DNA from: Bifidobacterium scaligerum
GTDB taxonomy: Bacteria; Actinomycetota; Actinomycetes; Actinomycetales; Bifidobacteriaceae
Assembly: GCF_002802865.1 (NCBI RefSeq)
Contig: NZ_PGLQ01000001.1
Coordinates: forward strand, 124,001 to 188,000
Direction: 5' to 3'
Length of the DNA: 64,000 bases
Positions 46,191 to 52,748 of the stretch are shown in pieces. The position numbers and the translations under genes were made by a program. The notes below the pieces were generated by a model that worked only from the letters and a program-made list of their open reading frames with translations, had not been told where the DNA came from and made no database searches. The stretch's first letter is position 1. Every line of letters starts with the position of its first letter.

Positions 46191-46736
46191 ATGGGTGATA
46201 CGACTTGTGTTGAGATACAGCAGGTGTGTGATATCGCCGCGGCGAGGATTCTGCACATCTGCGAAGCGCGTGGAATAAAGATCGCCTGCGCCGAATCGTT
46301 GACCGGTGGTTTGCTCGCGGATGCATTTGTGCGTATACCCGGTGCGTCACATGTGTTTCTAGGGTCGGCGGTCACGTACGATATCAAAGCCAAAGCGTCC
46401 GTGCTTGGCGTTGATCGTGACCTGTTGGAACGAGAGGGTGCCGTGCATCCGCAAGTGGCTTGTCAGATGGCGCAGGCTACTGCAGCCCTGTATGATCAGG
46501 CGGAATATGGCGGTCGGATTATCGGATTGTCCACTACGGGAGTGGCGGGACCTGGTCCGGATGGTGACAAGCCGGCCGGCTTGGTCTATATCGGATTGCG
46601 TCTGCCGGCCGGGTGCAAGCTGGGTCGAGGGGAATCGGTCGAAGCGGTGGAGCTGCGCCTGACCGGCACTCGCGAAGCAGTTCGTATGCAGACGGTATGC
46701 AAGGTGCTGCAGCACCTTGAACAGCTGTTGCAATAG
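46191..46736 (+). CDS. cinA: CinA C-terminal domain protein (PncC-type amidase)
   Basis: A 181-residue single-domain protein of the CinA/PncC family, which deamidates nicotinamide mononucleotide in pyridine nucleotide salvage. The signature CAESLTGGLLADAFVRIPGAS, LGSAVTYDIKAKASVLGV, VHPQVACQMAQ and STTGVAGPGPDGDKPAGLVYIG (in parts) is complete, including the catalytic serine in AESLTGG. The MoaB-like N-terminal domain of long CinA proteins is absent. It sits in the conserved actinobacterial cinA-clgR-recA order; genetic linkage to recA gave the family its competence name. Confidence 0.9.
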   Translation: MGDTTCVEIQQVCDIAAARILHICEARGIKIACAESLTGGLLADAFVRIPGASHVFLGSAVTYDIKAKASVLGVDRDLLEREGAVHPQVACQMAQATAALYDQAEYGGRIIGLSTTGVAGPGPDGDKPAGLVYIGLRLPAGCKLGRGESVEAVELRLTGTREAVRMQTVCKVLQHLEQLLQ

Positions 46737-46745
46737 CGCATCAGC

Positions 46746-46774
46746 AAAACTTGAGTCTATTCACAGCAAGTTTT
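46746..46774 (+). terminator. Inverted repeat after cinA
   Basis: AAAACTTG (46746-46753) and CAAGTTTT (46767-46774) form an 8-bp perfect stem ending in T residues, ten bases after the cinA stop. A modest terminator, or an operator for clgR. Confidence 0.55.
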
Positions 46775-46854
46775 CAGGAATAAAACCGGGGCATGCCGGT
46801 GTTGAACCCAATAGAACAATAATGGACTGACTGTGTTAGAGGGGGCCTAAGGCT

Positions 46855-47370
46855 ATGGAAACGATGACCCGTGTGAATGAACAGACGAAGAAGCTTGATG
46901 TATCGGCACCGGTAAAGCCGGGCATGGCCAGAATGAATGAACTGACCCCGGCTCAGCGCCGTGCGGTGATGTTCGCGCAACAGCAGGTGTTGAAGGCACA
47001 GGCTGCCAGAAAGGCCAAGGATGAACGCATGGCCGCACGCGATCGCATGTGGCGTGAAGAAGATTCCGCCGAACGCGTGGTTGCCGTTGCTTCCGCCGCG
47101 CAGTCGAAGACACCGCAGGACGAGCCTCATGATGTGTCATTGCGTGAGGCCATCGGCCATGTGTTGCGTGACCTGCGCACTCGTGACCGTCGCACGTTGC
47201 GTGAGGTTTCCGAGAAGGCCGGCGTGTCTCTTGGATATCTTTCCGAGGTGGAACGCGGGCAGAAGGAGGCCAGTTCTGAGTTGCTGGCTTCCATCGCGCA
47301 GGCGCTGGGTGTCTCTGCGGCGCAGATGTTGCGTATGGTTGCCGATTATCTTGACGAAGTCCACCAGTGA
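46855..47370 (+). CDS. clgR: XRE-family regulator ClgR
   Basis: A 171-residue helix-turn-helix regulator that activates clp protease and other stress genes in actinobacteria, including Bifidobacterium. The HTH lies in the last third: [40 protein letters not shown] (in parts), which is the ClgR recognition segment. The N-terminal 90 residues are charged and low in complexity and longer than in mycobacterial ClgR. The C terminus [17 protein letters not shown] is not the Ala-Ala degron of Streptomyces ClgR. AGGGGG precedes the ATG by nine bases. Confidence 0.88.
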   Translation: METMTRVNEQTKKLDVSAPVKPGMARMNELTPAQRRAVMFAQQQVLKAQAARKAKDERMAARDRMWREEDSAERVVAVASAAQSKTPQDEPHDVSLREAIGHVLRDLRTRDRRTLREVSEKAGVSLGYLSEVERGQKEASSELLASIAQALGVSAAQMLRMVADYLDEVHQ

Positions 47371-47500
47371 TGGCGGTGCCGGTATACGGTTTCGGTTCTG
47401 CCATAAGGTGCGAGGTTGCATAATGTCGCACGACATGTCTGACATCTACTTGCTTGTGTCGCTTCTCGCGATGCGTTGACTAGATGGGATAGCTGTTTGG

Positions 47501-47533
47501 AACGGGGCTATAGCGTTTGGCTGTAGCCCCGTT
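47501..47533 (+). terminator. Hairpin between clgR and the DUF3046 gene
   Basis: AACGGGGCTA (47501-47510) and TAGCCCCGTT (47524-47533), a 10-bp stem followed by CTTATC. Probably ends the clgR transcript. Upstream, TGTCG-CA-CGACA (about 47421) is a short palindrome of unknown use. Confidence 0.65.
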
Positions 47534-47591
47534 CTTATCTCTGGCAGCGATTGCGCTGTTCTGTTCGTCGGGTGGTGGCACACTGGCTCAT

Positions 47592-47825
47592 ATGCGTGAA
47601 CGAGAATTCTGGGAACTGCTTGAAGAGGTGTTCGGTCGTACCTACGGTCGTTCTCTTGCGCAAGATCAGAGCCTTCCGGCACTTGCGAATATGACGGTGG
47701 TGGAGGCACTAGATGCGGGCGAGGAGCCTCGCGTGGTCTGGAATGTGCTGTGTGACCAGATGGATATTCCTGATGCCCAGCGATGGGGGCGCGACCATAA
47801 CGCTCCACCATTGCCGGCGGTCTAA
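47592..47825 (+). CDS. DUF3046 family small protein
   Basis: A 77-residue conserved actinobacterial protein found just before recA. The family pattern MREREFWELLEEVFGRTYGRSLAQD, LANMTVVEALDAGEEPRVVW and LCDQMDIPDAQRWG is clear in parts. Function unknown. ATG 47592 matches the family start; upstream CACACT ends seven bases before it, perhaps a weak -10 for a leaderless message. The longer frame from 47517 overlaps the terminator of clgR and is rejected. Confidence 0.87.
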   Translation: MREREFWELLEEVFGRTYGRSLAQDQSLPALANMTVVEALDAGEEPRVVWNVLCDQMDIPDAQRWGRDHNAPPLPAV

Positions 47826-47859
47826 GGATGATGCCAAGACACGCCAGCCCAATAAGTTT

Positions 47860-47889
47860 CGAACATATGTTCGTGTCTGTGGTTATAGT
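47860..47889 (+). promoter_or_regulatory. LexA (SOS) box and -10 element of recA
   Basis: CGAACATATGTTCG (47860-47873) is a perfect palindrome matching the actinobacterial SOS box type (CGAAC-N4-GTTCG). TATAGT (47884-47889) downstream is a good -10, so LexA bound here would cover the -35 area. The recA leader is then about 200 bases. Confidence 0.85.
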
Positions 47890-48094
47890 TGTGCACAGCA
47901 ACAGGCTGATATGACGATATGCGTATCGGTCCGCGGATTGCCGTAAAGCCTTGCGCGAGTAAGGCAGAGATGCTGTGGCTGTCAAAGGGCGGCAAGCTGG
48001 AACCACAATAGTCGGTTTCGCTTGCCTTGTGATGGCATCGACCCATACGGTAGGAAGCGAATCATATACGTACATCTTCGATAAGGAGAAGATC

Positions 48095-49300
48095 ATGGCA
48101 ACCGAAACCAAGCCGGCTAAGAATCCGGCGAACGGTACTGCGCACGAGCTGGATCCCAAGCGCAAGGCTGCGCTGGATACCGCGCTGGCTCAGGTCGAAA
48201 AAAACTTCGGCAAAGGCTCGGCCATGCGTCTGGGAGATAGGCCGGAACAGAATGTGGAGGTGATCTCCACCGGTTCGTTGGCGCTGGATATGGCTTTGGG
48301 AATCGGAGGCTTGCCCAAGGGGCGCATCGTAGAGGTGTATGGTCCTGAATCCTCCGGTAAGACCACACTCGCTTTGCATGTGGTCGCCAATGCACAGCGT
48401 AATGGCGGTGTGGCCGCATACATCGATGCCGAACATGCGCTTGATCCGGCCTACGCGCGCAAGCTTGGTGTAGACACCGATTCGTTGATCGTCTCCCAGC
48501 CGGATAATGGTGAGCAGGCTTTGGAAATCGCCGATATGCTGATTCGCTCCGGGGCCCTTGATGTCATTGTCATCGATTCGGTGGCCGCCTTGGTGCCAAA
48601 GGCTGAAATCGAAGGTGACATGGGTGACAGCCATGTGGGTTTGCAGGCGCGTTTGATGAGTCAGGCGTTGCGTAAAATGACCGGAGCGTTGGCTCAGGCT
48701 GGCACCACTGCTATTTTCATCAACCAGCTGCGTGAAAAGATCGGTGTGTTCTTCGGCAATCCTGAAACCACCACAGGAGGTAAGGCGTTGAAGTTCTACG
48801 CCTCGGTGCGTCTCGACATCCGCCGCATCCAAACCATTAAGAACGGTGAAGAGGCTGTGGGCAACCGTACGCGTGTCAAGGTAGTCAAGAACAAGATGGC
48901 TCCGCCGTTCAAGTCCGCCGAATTCGACATGCTCTATGGCGAAGGCATTTCCCGCGAGGGTTCCGTCATCGACATGGCCCAGCAGGTCGGTGTGGTCAAG
49001 AAGTCCGGATCCTGGTTCACCTATGATGGCGATCAGCTTGGTCAGGGACGTGAGAAGGTCCGCCAGTTCCTGAAGGACAATCCCGCCATCACCGAGGAGA
49101 TCGAAAACAAGGTCAAGGCTGAATTTGGTCTGATTGCTCCTTCTGATCAGTTCGCGGAAGATGAGGAGGCCGCAGCGGCGGCAGCCGTAAGCGAGGCTGC
49201 CGCGGCCGATGCGGCTAAGGACGGTAAGGCTGCCGCAACCAAGCAACAAACCAAGACGGCCAAGGCGGCCGCAGCCAAAGATACGGCTGGTCGGGCCTGA
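48095..49300 (+). CDS. recA: Recombinase RecA
   Basis: Strand-exchange ATPase of homologous recombination and co-protease for LexA. Walker [10 protein letters not shown] at residues 83-91, Walker [25 protein letters not shown] (in parts), the MAW motif and loop L2 ([29 protein letters not shown] in parts) are intact. Length 401 residues: longer than usual because of an Ala/Lys-rich C-terminal tail after residue 350. AAGGAGA precedes ATG 48095; the upstream in-frame extension to 47975 is leader sequence. recX follows two bases after the stop. Confidence 0.98.
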   Translation: MATETKPAKNPANGTAHELDPKRKAALDTALAQVEKNFGKGSAMRLGDRPEQNVEVISTGSLALDMALGIGGLPKGRIVEVYGPESSGKTTLALHVVANAQRNGGVAAYIDAEHALDPAYARKLGVDTDSLIVSQPDNGEQALEIADMLIRSGALDVIVIDSVAALVPKAEIEGDMGDSHVGLQARLMSQALRKMTGALAQAGTTAIFINQLREKIGVFFGNPETTTGGKALKFYASVRLDIRRIQTIKNGEEAVGNRTRVKVVKNKMAPPFKSAEFDMLYGEGISREGSVIDMAQQVGVVKKSGSWFTYDGDQLGQGREKVRQFLKDNPAITEEIENKVKAEFGLIAPSDQFAEDEEAAAAAAVSEAAAADAAKDGKAAATKQQTKTAKAAAAKDTAGRA

Positions 49301-49302
49301 CG

Positions 49303-49998
49303 ATGATTGATGCCGAGGCATTTCTGCGGGGCAGGTCCATGGTGATTGCTCCGCAGCATAGTGATGACGCTGCTTCGTCTGCTTCGTCTGCTTCGTCTGC
49401 ATCGTCTGCATCGTTTATGCGCGATGGCGGTATCGGCTATGCGAACTCTGCAGTACAGCGGTCTGCGGGAGTCTGCGAGAAATCGGATATTGTGCGACAG
49501 CCGAATGTTGGCACTGGCCTGAGTGGGCCGGACGATACTGCCGATGATGAGGAAGCTTGTCGCGAGTCGGCGTTGCGGCTGCTGGATGCCGCACCTCGTT
49601 CGTCCGGCGCATTGCGCGATCGTTTGCTCGGTAAAGGATACGCGGAGGATACGGTCGCGCAGGTCGTCGAACGGTTGATTGCAGTGCGGCTGTTGGACGA
49701 CGAGGAATACGCCGAATCGGTAGTGCGGATTTGCGCAGGTCGTATGATGGGACGTCGCGGGACGCTGATGGAGCTTTCACGCAAAGGCGTGGACCGTGTG
49801 TTGGCTCAACAGGTGATTGACGAGGCCGATCAACAAGGTGTGTTCGAGGATGCGGCTTGGGAACTCGGTCGTCGCGTAGCCCGTAAAACGCAAGGGCTTG
49901 ACCGTCAGGTGCGTCAACGCCGTTTTTGGTCGGCTGGCGGGCGGAAAGGGCACAATCCGGAAACGCTCCGTCGAGTCGCGTCGGAGTTGCTTCGTTGA
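49303..49998 (+). CDS. recX: Regulatory protein RecX
   Basis: A 231-residue modulator that binds RecA filaments and inhibits them. The RecX core starts near residue 88 (CRESALRLLDAAPRSSGALRDRLLGKGY, then VAQVVERLIAVRLLDDEEYAESVVR) and has the usual three-helix repeats, with MELSRKGVDRVLAQQVIDEA. The first 85 residues are low complexity; five copies of a 9-base unit encode a Ser-Ala-Ser run at residues 24-38. It is co-transcribed with recA, with a two-base gap. The stop overlaps the -35 of rnpB. Confidence 0.9.
   Translation: MIDAEAFLRGRSMVIAPQHSDDAASSASSASSASSASFMRDGGIGYANSAVQRSAGVCEKSDIVRQPNVGTGLSGPDDTADDEEACRESALRLLDAAPRSSGALRDRLLGKGYAEDTVAQVVERLIAVRLLDDEEYAESVVRICAGRMMGRRGTLMELSRKGVDRVLAQQVIDEADQQGVFEDAAWELGRRVARKTQGLDRQVRQRRFWSAGGRKGHNPETLRRVASELLR
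49372..49416 (+). repeat. Five tandem 9-base repeats inside recX
   Basis: GCTTCGTCT three times, then GCATCGTCT and GCATCGTTT. The repeat is in frame (Ala-Ser-Ser per unit), so changes in copy number would vary linker length and not break the gene. Confidence 0.9.
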
Positions 49999-50024
49999 GT
50001 CGTTCTCCACGGCATATGTATAAT
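49995..50024 (+). promoter_or_regulatory. Promoter of rnpB
   Basis: TTGAGT (49995-50000) and TATAAT (50019-50024), spaced 18 bases; the -35 overlaps the recX stop codon. Transcription would begin near 50031, just before the P1 helix of the RNase P RNA. Confidence 0.8.
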
Positions 50025-50033
50025 TGTCGGCTT

Positions 50034-50403
50034 GAGACCTCTTGATGGCCGCGGCCGTGATCTTCATTGAGATCGGCTGAGGAACTTCCGGGCTCCGCAG
50101 AGCACGATGGCGGATAACGTCCGCCCAGGGTGACCTGAGAGATAGCGCAGCAGAGAACAGACCGCCCGTCCTCGACGGGTAAGGGTGAAACGGCGGTGTA
50201 AGAGACCACCGGGCCTCTGGTAACAGCAGGCCGCATGGCAAGCCTCATCGGGAGCAAGGCCAAGCAGATGGCGGTAAGGGCTGCTCGCCCGTGCCATCGG
50301 GTAGGCTGCTAGAGCCTGACGGCGACGTCAGGTCGAGATGGATGGCCATCCGTCTTACGGCGTTCGCGCCGCAGACGACAGAACCCGGGGTATAAGAGGT
50401 CTC
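50034..50403 (+). ncRNA. rnpB: RNase P RNA (bacterial type A)
   Basis: Catalytic RNA that removes 5' leaders from tRNA precursors. Conserved blocks are present in order: GAGGAACTTCCGGGCTCC (J3/4 and P4 5' strand, about 50080), CAGAGAACAGACCGCC, AAGGGTGAAACGG, GTAAGAGACCACCGG, GGAGCAAGGCCAAGCAG and the terminal GACAGAACCCGG (P4 3' strand). The ends form helix P1: GAGACCTCTT (50034-50043) with AAGAGGTCTC (50394-50403). Length about 370 bases, standard. It has its own consensus promoter. The exact 3' end is uncertain by a few bases. Confidence 0.96.
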
Positions 50404-50443
50404 ACCTCATTCATCTTCATTCGGTGCATCCATCGATGCGGCA

Positions 50444-50773
50444 TCAGTCGACGATGCCGGCGGCGATGCGTTTGAGTTCGGCCAGATGGCCTTCGAACGC
50501 AATCCGCCCGGTCGGCGTCATCGCATACCAACGCACCATGTGCCGGCTGCCGTCCGACTCGCGTTTGGATACGGACACGTACCCGCAATCGGCGAGCGTC
50601 TTCAGATGTTTGGAACAGGCGGCGTCGTTCATGCCCAGCGTGTCCCTGATTGCGGCGAACTGCATCTCATCCACCGCGGCGAGTATGCCGCAGATGCGCA
50701 ACCGCATCGGCTCGTGAATCACCGGGTCGAAATGCGGCTCGACCGCTGCGTGCTTTGACCTCCTCGGTGACAT
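50444..50773 (-). CDS. Winged-helix transcriptional regulator
   Basis: A 109-residue DNA-binding protein of the small winged-helix type (HTH_34/MarR-like): HEPMRLRICGILAAVDEMQF, then IRDTLGMNDAACSKHLKTLADCGYVSVSKRE (recognition helix plus wing, in parts) and WYAMTPTGRIAFEGHLAELKRI. It has no metal-binding cysteines and no ligand domain. The start codon is two bases after the stop of the membrane-protein gene, so the pair is coupled. The partner may be a signal-dependent antagonist. The 28-bp palindrome upstream of the operon is the natural candidate operator, implying self-control. Confidence 0.82.
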   Translation of the reverse strand: MSPRRSKHAAVEPHFDPVIHEPMRLRICGILAAVDEMQFAAIRDTLGMNDAACSKHLKTLADCGYVSVSKRESDGSRHMVRWYAMTPTGRIAFEGHLAELKRIAAGIVD

Positions 50774-50775
50774 GG

Positions 50776-51552
50776 CTATATCTTCGCCAACGCCTGGGAC
50801 GCAAGACGGTCGTAACCGGACTCGCTCACCACGAAGAACGCCGACCACAACATGGTCGCCACCATGGCCCACCATGCAGTGCGGAACGGGTCCCCGCCGC
50901 TCCAGTTCAGATAGACGAGCGAACCCGCATAGGCGATGAGCGTGACGTACATCGCTGCGTGCAGCACATGCATGCGGATGTTCATCGGGCGCACGCCGAA
51001 CGTAAGGAACCAGGGCCACAGCAACGGGACGCCGGTGCCGCGCCGATCGCCCGTTCCCTGCGCGTTGGCCAGCCAGCGCATCATCTGATAGACGACGATG
51101 ATGCATGCCAGATCGATCGCCAGACATAGCCACACGCACCATTGGCTGTATGCGCCGTATTTCAGCATCTCATCGATCAATGGCTTGAAATAGGCGTCGA
51201 TTTCCCCGGCGGGGATGCTCCGATACGAGGCCTGGCTTATCGCATCATCGTATTCGTCCTGCAGGGTCGTGAGACGATCCCATGTCCAGGAGTCGAATGC
51301 GCTGCTGATCTGGATGCCCAGCACGTCGAAGGCAACGAGCAACGCGATCGTCGGATACAGCCATCGAGGTGGAGACAGGCGTGCCGACAGCGCCGAACGG
51401 TCGCGCTCGATGCCTTCCAGGATGTGGCCTGCCTCACTGGGTGTCAGTCCGGGCGTCAGTGGGGTCGATTCGTCGGGGAGGGGGTCGGACGTGTCGTTGA
51501 CGGACGATGCATGGAAGACATCGTGGGTGTCGTCTCGGATGGAACGCTTCAT
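50776..51552 (-). CDS. Membrane protein of unknown function, partner of the winged-helix regulator
   Basis: A 258-residue protein with four or five hydrophobic segments: LYPTIALLVAFDVLGIQI, WCVWLCLAIDLACIIVVYQMM, MHVLHAAMYVTLIAYAGSLVY and WWAMVATMLWSAFFVV. The first 60 residues are polar; an extracytoplasmic loop of about 50 residues follows the first helix. No family recognised. The arrangement of membrane protein plus small winged-helix regulator in one operon occurs in bifidobacterial and firmicute signalling pairs, where the membrane protein may hold the regulator or work as a transporter; this is inference. An AAAGGA ribosome-binding site precedes the ATG. Confidence 0.75.
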   Translation of the reverse strand: MKRSIRDDTHDVFHASSVNDTSDPLPDESTPLTPGLTPSEAGHILEGIERDRSALSARLSPPRWLYPTIALLVAFDVLGIQISSAFDSWTWDRLTTLQDEYDDAISQASYRSIPAGEIDAYFKPLIDEMLKYGAYSQWCVWLCLAIDLACIIVVYQMMRWLANAQGTGDRRGTGVPLLWPWFLTFGVRPMNIRMHVLHAAMYVTLIAYAGSLVYLNWSGGDPFRTAWWAMVATMLWSAFFVVSESGYDRLASQALAKI

Positions 51553-51607
51553 CGCGGTTTCCTTTCCGGTGGCCCGCGGCCTGTCATCGTTGACATCGGT
51601 CCGGTCG

Positions 51608-51670
51608 GGATTGGTTTGTTTTCCTTACAGGAAAGTATAAGGCTTTCCTGTAAGGAAAACAAACCAATCC
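51608..51670 (-). promoter_or_regulatory. 28-bp perfect palindrome containing the promoter of the regulator operon
   Basis: Arms 51608-51635 and 51643-51670 are perfect reverse complements around TATAAGG. Each arm holds TTTCCT-TAC-AGGAAA, itself a small palindrome, so there are two adjacent operator-like sites. Read on the minus strand, TTGTTT and TATACT spaced 17 bases form a promoter inside the palindrome, about 75 bases upstream of the membrane-protein gene. Confidence 0.75.
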
Positions 51671-51761
51671 ATCAGGCTACGTCGTGGCATGTTTCGGAAC
51701 CATGTCGGGAAAGAATGAGTTTTCTCTTGGCGAGTTGCCGAGGATTTACCCATTGTTCGTC

Positions 51762-51767
51762 TACAAT
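51762..51767 (+). promoter_or_regulatory. Candidate -10 of hpf
   Basis: TACAAT about 80 bases upstream of the hpf start. A convincing -35 is not seen. The region between the palindrome and this box holds no gene. Confidence 0.45.
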
Positions 51768-51846
51768 GAAACTTACCCGCACGGTAATGATGCTGTACGG
51801 GACGCATATAGCGGGCCAAACCGCTTGAGTCATATAGGAGGTCAAC

Positions 51847-52509
51847 ATGGAAATCGTCGTTACCGGACGCCACACGCAGGTCAAGCAGAGGTTCCGTGAT
51901 GTCGTCGAGACCAAGATGAATCGTGTGACCGCTATCGCCCCGGATGCGCAGCGCGCGCAGATCGTGCTGACCCATGAGGGCAACCCGCGCCAGGCCGATA
52001 CCGCCAAGCGCGTGGAAATCACCGTTATCGCCGGCCGCACGGTGGTGCGCGCCGAGGCCTCCAGCACGGACGAATTCAGCGCGCTGGATATGGCTCTGGA
52101 CAAGCTGACCCTGCGTCTGCGCCGCACCCGTGACCGCCGCAAGGACCATCGCCGCGGCTACACGAACCCGGTGCCGGTCGATCTGGGCGTGGTCGCTCCG
52201 GAGCCCGAGGCCGAAGAGGTCGAGGAGGAGCCGAACAACAGCCCGGAGGCCGCAGTGGCTTCCGATCTTGGTCCTGGCGAGTCCGTGGAGGTCCAGGTTG
52301 GGGACACTCCGATTGTCATCCGCCGCAAGCTGCACATCGCCGAGCCGATGAGCATTGACGAAGCGCTCTATGAGATGGAGCTGATCGGACATGACTTCTT
52401 CCTGTTCGTCAACAAGGAGACCGGTCGTCCGTCCGTCGTCTACCACCGTCATGGCTGGAGCTACGGCGTGTTCGAGATCGATACCCCGGAGAATGTCAAG
52501 AAGGACTGA
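51847..52509 (+). CDS. hpf: Ribosome hibernation promoting factor, long form
   Basis: A 220-residue factor that binds the 30S decoding region and pairs ribosomes into inactive 100S dimers in stationary phase. The N-terminal S30AE domain (MEIVVTGRHTQVKQRFRDVVETKM, HEGNPRQADTAKRVEITV, ALDKLTLRLRRTRDRRKDHRR, in parts) is joined by an acidic linker (about 115-145) to the C-terminal dimerisation domain (VIRRKLHIAEPMSIDEALYEMELIGHDFFLFVNKETG in parts). The long form is usual in actinobacteria and firmicutes. An AGGAGG site precedes the ATG. It is monocistronic, ended by a strong terminator. Confidence 0.96.
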   Translation: MEIVVTGRHTQVKQRFRDVVETKMNRVTAIAPDAQRAQIVLTHEGNPRQADTAKRVEITVIAGRTVVRAEASSTDEFSALDMALDKLTLRLRRTRDRRKDHRRGYTNPVPVDLGVVAPEPEAEEVEEEPNNSPEAAVASDLGPGESVEVQVGDTPIVIRRKLHIAEPMSIDEALYEMELIGHDFFLFVNKETGRPSVVYHRHGWSYGVFEIDTPENVKKD

Positions 52510-52550
52510 ATCTTCGGATAGCTCGTTGCCGATTTCAGTCGGTTGATGTT

Positions 52551-52585
52551 GGCCGCCTCCCGTGCAATCGGGAGGCGGCCTTTTT
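52551..52585 (+). terminator. Rho-independent terminator after hpf
   Basis: GGCCGCCTCCCG and CGGGAGGCGGCC, a perfect 12-bp stem with loop TGCAAT, followed by TTTTT. Confidence 0.95.
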
Positions 52586-52748
52586 GCGCTGTCGGCGATT
52601 GTTGCGCATGATCCGATAGGACGGTACATATCTGTGAGGATGCAGATCGTATAAATCTTTCGTAATATGGTCGAAAAAAACAGAGAAAAATGTATGCGTG
52701 CGGTATCGTGGTGGACGGAACCACCGCAATCAGTCAAGGGAGAACCCA

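Noticed and set aside
47975..48094. Extended recA start
   Set aside because: The strong ribosome-binding site AAGGAGA and family alignment support ATG 48095; the extension is leader.
50774..51142. N-terminal extension of the winged-helix regulator
   Set aside because: It lies within the membrane-protein gene in another frame, has shadow-like composition, and the family start fits 50773.
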